DNA of 5,594 nucleotides from an uncultured Ruminococcus sp. (GCA_946188175.1 CAMHUJ010000137.1:1-5594), one strand, 5' to 3'. Shown: positions 1 through 5,551, counted from the first letter of the stretch. Numbers and translations are program-made. The notes: a model not told the origin generated them from the sequence alone.

Positions 1-103
1 ACCGGATGTACGGCATATAATCCGCAATCAGACGGTCGGCTGTCTGGTTATCTGTTTTGGCCTGATAGACACGGGATATGAGCTCTCTGGCATCAGATTC
101 CAT
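1..103 (-). CDS. Probable sigma-70-family RNA polymerase sigma factor, N-terminal fragment
   Basis: This gene reads leftward and leaves the window after 34 codons. The start is the ATG at 103-101, preceded by the Shine-Dalgarno-like GGGGGTG (115-109) at a 5-base spacing. The visible protein opens MESDARELISRVYQAKTD and continues to ADYMPYIR. The pattern (acidic start, helical ELI.R...A, then a helix ending in LI..YMP(Y/F)I) matches the N-terminal helix of sigma-70 region 2 in SigI-like and related Clostridia factors. Such proteins bind core RNA polymerase and direct it to alternative promoters. A matching leftward promoter lies at 169-196, giving a 5' leader of about 59 bases. The gene is divergent from the MoxR operon, with 401 bases between the two start codons. 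Only the N-terminus is visible, so the family call rests on similarity of about 30 residues. Another small helical DNA-binding or hypothetical protein cannot be excluded. Confidence 0.55.
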   Translation of the reverse strand, partial: MESDARELISRVYQAKTDNQTADRLIADYMPYIR

Positions 104-122
104 GTTATCACCCCCATATTAC

Positions 123-177
123 TGATAGAATACGTATCATCCCCCGTAAAAACGGGGTCGTTTTCTATATTCTATCA
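123..177. repeat. Perfect 10-bp inverted repeat overlapping the sigma-gene promoter
   Basis: TGATAGAATA at 123-132 is matched exactly by its reverse complement TATTCTATCA at 168-177, with 35 bases between the arms. The right arm contains the leftward extended -10 element. The left arm carries the same extended -10 sequence facing right, but without a recognisable -35. A smaller hairpin (142-157) lies between the arms. It could be a two-site operator, which is inference; chance in AT-rich DNA is also possible. Confidence 0.45.
142..157 (-). promoter_or_regulatory. Small hairpin in the 5' leader of the sigma-factor gene
   Basis: Read leftward, CCCCG (157-153), a 6-base loop (TTTTTA) and CGGGG (146-142) form a 5-bp GC-only stem in the predicted leader. 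No U-tract follows it, so it is not an intrinsic terminator. The GGGGG at the end of this stem resembles the GGGGG of the ribosome binding site (115-111), so the C-tract could pair with either. A role in translation control is speculative. Confidence 0.3.
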
Positions 178-196
178 TATTTTTCTGATTTTTCAA
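169..196 (-). promoter_or_regulatory. Sigma-A-like promoter for the leftward sigma-factor gene
   Basis: On the minus strand, TTGAAA (196-191) is followed after 16 bases by TAGAAT (174-169). A TG one base upstream of the -10 makes it an extended -10 (TGATAGAAT). Transcription would begin near position 162, about 59 bases before the ATG at 103. The flanks are strongly AT-rich. The -10 also forms one arm of a perfect 10-bp inverted repeat (123-132 / 168-177), so a regulator could compete with polymerase here. Confidence 0.65.
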
Positions 197-259
197 AGAA
201 ATTATTAGAATGGTATTACAGTAACAGAAGAATAATGCACAGGAATGAGAAATTGCGGA

Positions 260-276
260 ATCCGCCTGCGGCGGAT
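260..276. repeat. GC-rich 7-bp hairpin in the divergent intergenic region
   Basis: ATCCGCC (260-266) and GGCGGAT (270-276) form a perfect 7-bp inverted repeat around a 3-base loop, TGC. Neither strand shows a T-tract directly after it, so it is a poor intrinsic terminator. It lies about 130 bases upstream of the rightward promoter and about 60 bases upstream of the leftward one. Its role is unknown. Confidence 0.35.
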
Positions 277-310
277 GATCTGAAAAGGAGAGAACGACTG
301 TTCGGCAATC

Positions 311-325
311 TGGAATCATATTCCA
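311..325. repeat. 15-base palindrome, possible operator
   Basis: TGGAAT (311-316) and ATTCCA (320-325) are perfect inverted arms around CAT. The two-fold symmetry, AT-rich centre and length resemble sites bound by dimeric helix-turn-helix regulators. It is about 80 bases upstream of the -35 of the MoxR operon promoter. There is no regulator gene in view, so the assignment is inference. Confidence 0.3.
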
Positions 326-406
326 AAAAATGAGAAAAGCAGCGCTGCGTCCGGACAGATGACGGGAACTTCATAGAAATATCATGTTTCCGGCAGGCAA
401 AAACGG

Positions 407-435
407 TTGCAAATCATTATGAAATATGTTATAAT
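407..435 (+). promoter_or_regulatory. Sigma-A-like promoter of the MoxR-DUF58-transglutaminase operon
   Basis: TTGCAA (407-412) is followed after exactly 17 bases by a consensus TATAAT (430-435). TG at 427-428 makes it an extended -10 as well. Predicted initiation is near 442, giving a leader of about 63 bases before the moxR ATG. This is the strongest promoter in the window. It also rules out the in-frame GTG at 442 as the moxR start, because that codon would sit at the transcription start with no room for a ribosome binding site. Confidence 0.8.
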
Positions 436-460
436 GATAAAGTGCCCGAACAGAAGAAAT

Positions 461-482
461 CGGCGGCATGCCCGTGCTGCCG
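461..482 (+). promoter_or_regulatory. Hairpin in the operon 5' leader
   Basis: CGGCGGCA (461-468) pairs with TGCTGCCG (475-482) across a 6-base loop, giving an 8-bp stem with one G-U wobble. It starts about 20 bases after the predicted transcription start and ends 8 bases before the Shine-Dalgarno. There is no following U-tract. It may stabilise the 5' end of the mRNA or affect ribosome access, but no known riboswitch class was recognised. Confidence 0.4.
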
Positions 483-490
483 GATCAGAA

Positions 491-496
491 AAGGAG
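491..496 (+). promoter_or_regulatory. Ribosome binding site fixing the moxR start
   Basis: AAGGAG sits 8 bases before the ATG at 505. The open frame continues upstream to 442, but only this ATG has a Shine-Dalgarno at proper spacing downstream of the predicted transcription start. Confidence 0.8.
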
Positions 497-504
497 TTTC
501 ATAC

Positions 505-1482
505 ATGGAACAACGTACTGTATTCACCGCCAAAGAAGCCTCTGCCCTTGCACATGAAATCCTGCATTCGGTACAGAGCGTCGTTGTCGGAAAGGATATG
601 ATTATTCTCAAGGTTTTTCTTGCCATGCTCGCAAAGGGACATGTCCTGCTCGAAGACATGCCCGGCGTCGGCAAGACGACCCTTGCGCTCGCTTTCGCAA
701 AAACACTCGATCTTGATTATCACCGCATCCAGTTCACGCCGGATGTTCTGCCGAGCGATGTCACCGGCTTCTCGGTCTACCGCAAGGATTCCGGCAAAAT
801 GGAGTTTCAGAAGGGCGCAGCATTCTGCAATCTGCTGCTCGCCGACGAAATCAACCGTACATCCCCGAAAACGCAGTCTGCGCTTTTGCAGCTCATGGAG
901 GAGACTGCCGTGACCGTTGACGGCACGACCTACCGCCTGCCTGAGCCATACTGCGTCCTTGCAACACAGAACCCGACCGGCTCCGTCGGCACACAGATGC
1001 TGCCGGAATCGCAGCTCGACCGCTTCATGCTCTGCCTGCACATGGGCTATCCGGACCTCGACAGCGAGGTGCAGATCATGCAGGCGCGCAGCAATGAGAA
1101 TCCGCTGGACAAGCTCGAGCCCGTTCTCGCCCGCCATGAGCTGCAAATCATGCAGGAAAGCGCCGCACAGGTCTATGTCGATACGGCGATCCTGCGCTAT
1201 ATCGCGGAGATATCTGCCGCAACGCGCAATCACCCCATGGTCAAGCTCGGCGTCAGCCCGCGCGGCTCGCTGGCACTCTGTTCGGCTGCCCGTGCTACGG
1301 CGCTCGTCCGCGGCAGAGACTATGTCACGCCCGATGATATCCGCGTGATCGCATCCGACACCTTCGCGCACCGTATTCTGCTCAGTGCGCGTGCCAGAAC
1401 CGAAAATGTCACGGCGGAGCAGGTGCTCGAGGAAATCCTCGGCAATGTCGCCATTCCGCGCCTGAGAAGGTATCAGGAATGA
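505..1482 (+). CDS. MoxR-family AAA+ ATPase
   Basis: The 325-residue cytosolic protein has the usual MoxR length. It shows a Walker A motif (MPGVGKTT, residues 52-59) for ATP binding and a Walker B motif (LLADEINR, 111-118). Sensor 1 is in ATQNP (153-157), the arginine-finger segment is ESQLDRF (168-174), and a sensor-2-like SPRGS lies at 251-255 in the C-terminal lid. All key AAA+ residues are intact, so it should hydrolyse ATP. MoxR ATPases are regarded as chaperone-like proteins that mature or activate partner complexes, and they are very often encoded next to DUF58 proteins, as here. The gene is first in the operon, with its own consensus promoter and a 63-base leader. Its stop overlaps the start of the DUF58 gene by four bases (ATGA), implying coupled translation. 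The client is not known from sequence. Family assignment is secure; the exact biological role is not. Confidence 0.95.
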   Translation: MEQRTVFTAKEASALAHEILHSVQSVVVGKDMIILKVFLAMLAKGHVLLEDMPGVGKTTLALAFAKTLDLDYHRIQFTPDVLPSDVTGFSVYRKDSGKMEFQKGAAFCNLLLADEINRTSPKTQSALLQLMEETAVTVDGTTYRLPEPYCVLATQNPTGSVGTQMLPESQLDRFMLCLHMGYPDLDSEVQIMQARSNENPLDKLEPVLARHELQIMQESAAQVYVDTAILRYIAEISAATRNHPMVKLGVSPRGSLALCSAARATALVRGRDYVTPDDIRVIASDTFAHRILLSARARTENVTAEQVLEEILGNVAIPRLRRYQE

Positions 1483-2738
1483 TTCGCGCCAAGCTGCTCT
1501 ATGCGGCGCTGATCGTGGTGCTGGTGCTGTTTTTTGTGCTGTACCGCGGGAATCTGTCCTTTGAGCTGCTGATTTTTGTACTGCTCTTTCCGGTGATTCT
1601 CTGGCTGATGCTGCTGCGGCTGCGCAGTGCCGTGAAAATCTCGCTCTTTCACAGCAAGGGTCCGATCCTGAAGGGGCAGATTTATCAATGGTCCGTGCAG
1701 GTCCGGAACAGCAGCTTTCTCTCGACACCCCATGCACAGGTGACCGTCGAATACCGCAACAGCCTGACCGGAAAGCCGACCGAGATGACGCTGGAAATGC
1801 CCGTTCTGCCGCACAATACGCAACGGCTGCGGCTTGCGTTCCATGCCGTCACCTGCGGCGTCATGCAGATTCAGGTCAAAAAGTTCGTGATCTACGATCC
1901 GCTCAAGCTCTTTCACCGCACGATCAAGCTCCCGCTGCAAGATTCAATCGTGATTATGCCAGTACCCGCTGCACTGCTGCCGGAGGAATGGCCGCCGGTC
2001 CCGCAGCCGGACGCGGATTCCACAGAATATTCCAAAACAAAAGCAGGCGACGATCCCTCCGAGATTTTCGACCTGCATACTTACCGCGAGGGCGATCTCG
2101 TCTCGCGCATTCACTGGAAGCTCAGCTCTAAGCTCGATACGCTCATGGTCAAGGAATACAGTCTGCCGCTTTCCGCAGGCTGCCTGCTGCTGACGGACTG
2201 CCGTCATGTCAGCCGGAGACCGGATTCGGCGCTGCGCATTGACGCAATGTTCTCTGCTGTATCGGCGGCTGCCGCGCAGCTCAGTGAACAGAACAATCAC
2301 TTCGCCATGACCTCCTATCATCCGGTGCACGGTCTGCAAACCTCGGAAATGTTCACAGCGCTGCCCGATGCGGCGCAGTGGATCCGGCATATGATCAGGC
2401 AGAAGCCGGTCATGCCGGAGGAGCGTCCCGCGTTTTTGCAGGCAATCCATGATTTTCTCGCAGAATCGCATACCTATGAGCGAATTCTGATCTTTACGCC
2501 GCGGCTCGATGACAAGCTGACCGAGCTGCTGCTTTCCCTGCCGAATCCGGAGCGGTTTACGGTCTTTGCCGTACTTTCGCCGCAGGAGCCGGATTCCTCT
2601 GCCGATTCCGGCAGTCTTCTCCGCTGGATTCCTGTTCTGATTCAGGAGCCGGTGCATCCGGTCTATGAGCCGGTGCGCGAGGGAGACGAGCCGGACTTCG
2701 ACCGCGAAGAACTCGTGGAAGGGGGTGCAGAGCCGTGA
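1479..2738 (+). CDS. DUF58 domain membrane protein
   Basis: The 419-residue protein begins at the ATG overlapping the moxR stop, with AGAAGG (1465-1470) 8 bases upstream. Two hydrophobic segments (about 7-22 and 28-46) form an N-terminal hairpin, which should leave the rest in the cytosol. A segment with short beta-like stretches follows (52-150) and includes YDPLKLF (139-145), a common DUF58 pre-domain motif. The DUF58 signature is TYREGDLVSRIHWKLSSK (201-218) followed by LMVKEY. The C-terminal part, with LLLTDCR near 236-242, resembles the von Willebrand factor A-like fold often noted for this family. The last 20 residues are acidic. Its location between a MoxR ATPase and a transglutaminase-core protein is the standard arrangement. 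It is presumed to be a MoxR partner at the membrane, with no enzymatic activity established. Its stop overlaps the next start (GTGA). Confidence 0.92.
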   Translation: MIRAKLLYAALIVVLVLFFVLYRGNLSFELLIFVLLFPVILWLMLLRLRSAVKISLFHSKGPILKGQIYQWSVQVRNSSFLSTPHAQVTVEYRNSLTGKPTEMTLEMPVLPHNTQRLRLAFHAVTCGVMQIQVKKFVIYDPLKLFHRTIKLPLQDSIVIMPVPAALLPEEWPPVPQPDADSTEYSKTKAGDDPSEIFDLHTYREGDLVSRIHWKLSSKLDTLMVKEYSLPLSAGCLLLTDCRHVSRRPDSALRIDAMFSAVSAAAAQLSEQNNHFAMTSYHPVHGLQTSEMFTALPDAAQWIRHMIRQKPVMPEERPAFLQAIHDFLAESHTYERILIFTPRLDDKLTELLLSLPNPERFTVFAVLSPQEPDSSADSGSLLRWIPVLIQEPVHPVYEPVREGDEPDFDREELVEGGAEP

Positions 2739-3439
2739 AACAGACAAAACAGCTTCCGCATCCGCCGCGCGTCAAGCCGCCGAAGGATCAGTTTCTGGTG
2801 CATGACGGCATGACGATGTCAGTGCGCCGCAAGCAGCAGTTCCCGGAGATGCTGGTACGTGTGCTGATCACCATGTGCGGCAGCATCGGTACAATCGGCG
2901 TACTGCAGGGCTTCTTCCAATTTCCGGTGCAGCTCAAACCGCTGTTCCTGTTCATCGTCGTCCTGACGCTGATTATGCGCGGACTGCGGATGATCTCCCC
3001 GAAGCTCGGCTTCGGTTCGATTCTCGCTGCATTTGCGTCGATCCCCATGCTGCTGATGCGATTCCGCGAACCGGCGGTCGCAGGTGCAGGCTCGATCTAT
3101 CATATCATGCGCAAGCGAATCCTCTGGCGCATCTCCTTCCCGCCGAACGAGGTCGATGTCGAGGGCTGGACGGAGGGACAGTGCGTACAGCTGGTCTTTA
3201 TCCTGATCATCATTGCGCTGGTTGCGCTGCTCGAATACTCCGATGTACTGCTGTCGCATCCGCAGTCGAGCCGCAGCGGCTTCTGGATCAGGTTTCTTGT
3301 GACATTCCCGTTCCTGGAATGCGGACTCTATTTCGGCATTGAGACCTACAGCATCTGTGTTTTCCTGCTGGCGATTTTCTGGCTCGGTACGCTTGCCGTC
3401 TCTCGGCGCAGAACACGAGCAGCGCTTCGCAACGCATGA
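2735..3439 (+). CDS. TgpA-like transglutaminase protein, N-terminal membrane part (frame broken)
   Basis: Translation starts at the GTG that overlaps the DUF58 stop; GAAGGGGG (2718-2725) lies 9 bases upstream. The 234-residue product has a basic, proline-containing cytosolic tail of about 38 residues. It then has about six membrane segments (near 40-62, 69-86, 93-109, 150-167, 184-203 and 205-222), with a loop at 110-149 between the third and fourth. This matches the multi-pass N-terminal half of TgpA-type proteins, which normally continue in the same chain into an external transglutaminase-core domain. Here the frame runs into TGA at 3437-3439. The last 11 residues (RRRTRAALRNA) look like out-of-frame sequence, while the adjacent +1 frame continues sensibly. 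It is therefore probably the front part of a frameshifted gene whose joined product would be about 819 residues. A standalone membrane protein is the less likely alternative. Confidence 0.75.
   Translation: MKQTKQLPHPPRVKPPKDQFLVHDGMTMSVRRKQQFPEMLVRVLITMCGSIGTIGVLQGFFQFPVQLKPLFLFIVVLTLIMRGLRMISPKLGFGSILAAFASIPMLLMRFREPAVAGAGSIYHIMRKRILWRISFPPNEVDVEGWTEGQCVQLVFILIIIALVALLEYSDVLLSHPQSSRSGFWIRFLVTFPFLECGLYFGIETYSICVFLLAIFWLGTLAVSRRRTRAALRNA
3398..3439 (+). other. Probable frameshift site inside the transglutaminase gene
   Basis: Both frames are open only between 3303 (after a TGA at 3300-3302 in the downstream frame) and 3436. Protein character changes from sensible to nonsensical in the upstream frame just after ...LGTLAVS (codon ending at 3403). 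The downstream frame becomes sensible at GAEHEQRF (from 3405). Skipping one base in GTCTCTCGGCG (3398-3408) would join them as LAVSGAEHEQRF. The run TCTCTC is a plausible place for an indel. No recognised recoding motif (slippery heptamer or prfB-type site) was seen. Confidence 0.65.
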
Positions 3440-3455
3440 ACCCGCTGCTGCGGCA

Positions 3456-5195
3456 ATGCTCCTGATCTGCATGGTACTGACTGTCACCGCGATCCGCGCA
3501 TCCTCCAATTATGCAAGGACTGCGGACCTCGACCAGAAGCGCAACAACATCCGCGAATTCTATCACAATCTCACGATCGAAGATGTCACGGGCCTGCTGG
3601 AAAGCATCCCCGGCGACTTCGGCATCAATGTCATTACGGATGAGGTCGATCTGCTGAGCAAGAGCGATCTGCACTTCGACGGCAGACCTGTGCTGCATCT
3701 CGATATCGGTGCCGCCGCCGCGCCCGATGACTACTATCTGCGCGGCATTGTGCGTTCGGAATACACCGGTCGCGGCTGGGCGATTCCTGCCGCGGACTAC
3801 CGCGAGCAGCATAAGCTGTTCCGCCGTCTGACCACCGCAAACCGCATGCCGCAGACGATCTTCCATTCCGATCATGTCGATGAGCTGCGCACCGCCGACG
3901 GCAAATTCCCCGTCGTCCACTGCGATGTCACGGCACTGAATGACGAGCGCTGCAACTATCTCCCCTATCAGAGCATCTACGATATCGGCACAAAATACCG
4001 CTATGATATCGAAACCGAGCTCAACAGCACAAAGGAATACCGCTTCTGGATCATGAACAATGCCAGAACGGACTGGAACCGGTTTACGGCATATGAAGCG
4101 CCCTCGAAGAACGAGCTTGTCTCGGAATATGAGGACTTCGTCATGAAGGAGTATCTCCGCGTTCCGGAGACCGAGGCTATGAAACAGCTGAAGGAGCAGG
4201 CGCTCCCGTCGCTGCTGCCCGAAAAAGCACCGCTGATTCGCCGGCTCGATGCAATCCGCGATTATATCTGGGCGCGCGCAGAATACACCATGCAGCCCGG
4301 AACGCAGCCCTCCGACCGCGATTTCGTCGATTACTTCCTGAACGACAGCCACAAGGGCTACTGTGCGCATTACACCTCCGCGGCTGTGCTGCTCTGCCGG
4401 ATGTGCGGCATTCCTGCCCGCTACTGTCAGGGCTATGTGCTCACGCTCGATGATTTCGTGCTCAACAAAACCGACGACGATTATTCGATCAACATTCCGG
4501 ACTATCAGGCACATGCATGGGCGGAAATCTATGTCAAGGGCTACGGCTGGATTCCCTACGAGTTTACCGAAACCGTCATGGATACATGGCACCGCTCGGC
4601 ACATGCTGCCGCGGAAACGACTATGGTTCCGGTCACGACCACGACGACTTCCACAACGAAAGCCCAGCCTGTTCTCAGCGATCTGACCACCACAACTACC
4701 GCAAAATCCACCACACAGAGCGGCTCTGCCGGCCCCGGCAAGGGCGGTCTGACACCCGAACAGCTCGCAAAGCTGCGGAGGATTATCCTGATCGTGCTGG
4801 CAGCCGTGACTGTGCTGCTGCTCTATTATGTGCTGCACCGCTGGATTACCGGCAAACGGCAGCGCGCTATGGAAAGCAGCGACCCGAATGCGGCGGCGCA
4901 TGCGGCATATACGTTTATTGTGCAGCTGCTGCGGATGCAGGGCATCGAACAGGAAAAGCTCTCGCACGATGAATTCTCAGACACCGCCGAGGCACAGTGC
5001 AAGCTGCTGCCCGCCGGCAAGATCCGCCGCGCGATCGACATTCAGCAGGCAGCCGTATTCAGCAAGAACGGCATCGCACAGGCTGACGCAAAGGTCATCT
5101 GCAAAACGGCGACCGATCTCGCAAAGGCGATGTATGTCAATGCAAAGCCGCTGCGCAAGCTCTGGCTCCGCTGGGGCAGACATATTGTAAAGTAA
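3456..5195 (+). CDS. TgpA-like transglutaminase-core protein, catalytic part (frame broken)
   Basis: From the ATG at 3456 the product has 579 residues. It starts with a membrane segment (1-14), equivalent to the seventh segment of the full protein. A large external region follows, with the TgpA-type motif LRGIVRSEYTGRGW (95-108). The transglutaminase-like core has a catalytic Cys303 in KGYCAHY, the flanking GIPARYCQGY (318-327), His353 in AHAW and Glu369 in WIPYEFT as the probable third triad residue. A threonine-rich linker (388-420) precedes another membrane segment (442-461). The cytosolic tail (470-579), with SHDEF, resembles DUF4129. The domain is expected to act outside the membrane as a thiol hydrolase or transferase on unknown wall or protein substrates. 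No Shine-Dalgarno precedes ATG 3456 or the alternative starts (TTG 3339, TTG 3393). That favours this being the continuation of the gene that starts at 2735. The frame is otherwise intact to its TAA. Confidence 0.85.
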   Translation: MLLICMVLTVTAIRASSNYARTADLDQKRNNIREFYHNLTIEDVTGLLESIPGDFGINVITDEVDLLSKSDLHFDGRPVLHLDIGAAAAPDDYYLRGIVRSEYTGRGWAIPAADYREQHKLFRRLTTANRMPQTIFHSDHVDELRTADGKFPVVHCDVTALNDERCNYLPYQSIYDIGTKYRYDIETELNSTKEYRFWIMNNARTDWNRFTAYEAPSKNELVSEYEDFVMKEYLRVPETEAMKQLKEQALPSLLPEKAPLIRRLDAIRDYIWARAEYTMQPGTQPSDRDFVDYFLNDSHKGYCAHYTSAAVLLCRMCGIPARYCQGYVLTLDDFVLNKTDDDYSINIPDYQAHAWAEIYVKGYGWIPYEFTETVMDTWHRSAHAAAETTMVPVTTTTTSTTKAQPVLSDLTTTTTAKSTTQSGSAGPGKGGLTPEQLAKLRRIILIVLAAVTVLLLYYVLHRWITGKRQRAMESSDPNAAAHAAYTFIVQLLRMQGIEQEKLSHDEFSDTAEAQCKLLPAGKIRRAIDIQQAAVFSKNGIAQADAKVICKTATDLAKAMYVNAKPLRKLWLRWGRHIVK

Positions 5196-5242
5196 CGGCA
5201 TCTGCAATACAGCTTGGATGAAGCCCTGATAAAACAATGAAA

Positions 5243-5287
5243 CGCCGCGGTATTTCTGATACAGTCAGAAGTACCGCGGCGATTTTT
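5243..5287 (+). terminator. Strong intrinsic terminator of the operon
   Basis: CGCCGCGGTA (5243-5252) pairs with TACCGCGGCG (5272-5281). An inner TTCTGA/TCAGAA extends the stem to 17 bp with one G-U wobble, around a 5-base loop (5260-5264). It is followed by ATTTTTCT. It begins 48 bases after the operon stop codon. The opposite strand has a weaker T-tract, so some bidirectional activity is possible. Confidence 0.9.
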
Positions 5288-5312
5288 CTAACATTTTTCT
5301 AATGTAAATCGA

Positions 5313-5451
5313 AATTTGGCGGGCAGTGCCCGCCTCCATTGATCTAAAGTTCGCCGTAAGCATTCTGAGAGATTTGATGTTTTTTAGACCTTTTTTCTTT
5401 ATCGTTTGTCCGGAGGCTGATTTTGCTGGGCGCACAATCAGAATTTGGCGG
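5313..5451. repeat. 10-base direct repeat AATTTGGCGG
   Basis: AATTTGGCGG occurs at 5313-5322 and again at 5442-5451, both in the same orientation, in otherwise AT-rich DNA. Read on the minus strand, the similarity extends to CGCCAAATT plus GATT with a few mismatches between. It could be remnants of an intergenic repeat element, or chance. Confidence 0.3.
5318..5334. repeat. GC-rich 8-bp palindrome
   Basis: GGCGGGCA (5318-5325) and TGCCCGCC (5327-5334) are perfect inverted arms around a single G. As RNA this would make a 7-bp stem with a 3-base loop. No T-run follows on the plus strand, and only AAATTT-rich DNA follows on the minus strand, so it is not a typical terminator. Its function is unknown. 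Confidence 0.4.
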
Positions 5452-5503
5452 ATAACTTTGCAAATAAATGTTAGGTACATAATATGACATCCCTCGTCTA
5501 CAT

Positions 5504-5551
5504 AAATAAGAATAGCCGCCGGTGTAAAAACATCGGCGGTTATTCTTATTT
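5504..5551 (+). terminator. Long terminator-like hairpin, probably bidirectional
   Basis: A 21-bp stem (5504-5524 with 5531-5551) surrounds the 6-base loop TAAAAA. The inner part is GC-rich (GCCGCCGGTG with CATCGGCGGT). The outer part is A-rich on the 5' side and T-rich on the 3' side, the usual form of a two-way intrinsic terminator. Two pairs (5515/5540 and 5522/5533) are G-U wobbles in plus-strand RNA but would be A-C mismatches in minus-strand RNA, so the rightward transcript folds better. It may back up the operon terminator or serve a convergent gene ending near 5570. Confidence 0.75.

Larger units (their letters stand above)
5288..5503. other. Intergenic region without a supported gene
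   Basis: This AT-rich stretch between two terminator hairpins has two T-tracts (near 5379-5398), a GC-rich palindrome (5318-5334) and a 10-base direct repeat. A 71-codon minus-strand frame (5480-5265) has a possible GAGGG site 10 bases upstream. However, it ends inside the operon terminator, follows a large hairpin and matches no family I recognise, so it is not called as a gene. A weak rightward promoter-like pair (TTGCAA 5458-5463, TAATAT 5480-5485, spacing 16) is present. Confidence 0.5.

Noticed and set aside
108..136. A SigI-type promoter pattern (ACCCCC at 110-115, CGTA at 133-136) on the plus strand
   Set aside because: The C-tract is simply the complement of the sigma-gene ribosome binding site. 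It points away from that gene, and I am not certain of the exact consensus spacing.
137..319. A 60-codon minus-strand frame in the divergent intergenic region
   Set aside because: It runs across the sigma-gene promoter and two palindromes, has no ribosome binding site, and shows no family pattern.
283..333. A good Shine-Dalgarno-like AAAAGGAG (283-290) followed by a CTG-initiated 11-codon peptide
   Set aside because: There is no ATG, GTG or TTG at proper spacing and no promoter just upstream. The tiny frame overlaps the 311-325 palindrome.
442..504. GTG at 442 as a longer moxR start
   Set aside because: It coincides with the predicted transcription start and has no ribosome binding site. 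The ATG at 505 has AAGGAG at 8 bases.
499..1737. A long open minus-strand frame (412 codons) opposite the MoxR and DUF58 genes
   Set aside because: It lies opposite two genes with complete conserved motifs. Its translation is rich in Arg, His, Gln and Cys without domain pattern, as expected for the antisense of GC-rich codons.
3339..3455. TTG at 3339 or 3393 as an independent start of the catalytic half
   Set aside because: No Shine-Dalgarno precedes either. The first residues read as out-of-frame sequence of the upstream membrane segment.
3288..4967. A long open minus-strand frame (559 codons) opposite the transglutaminase gene
   Set aside because: It is antisense to a recognisable catalytic domain, has no Shine-Dalgarno or promoter context, and its low-complexity composition is typical of a shadow frame.
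5265..5480. A 71-codon Lys/Arg-rich minus-strand frame
   Set aside because: It terminates within the operon terminator stem and traverses a palindrome and two poly-A tracts. It has only a weak GAGGG site, so it is not strong enough to call a gene.
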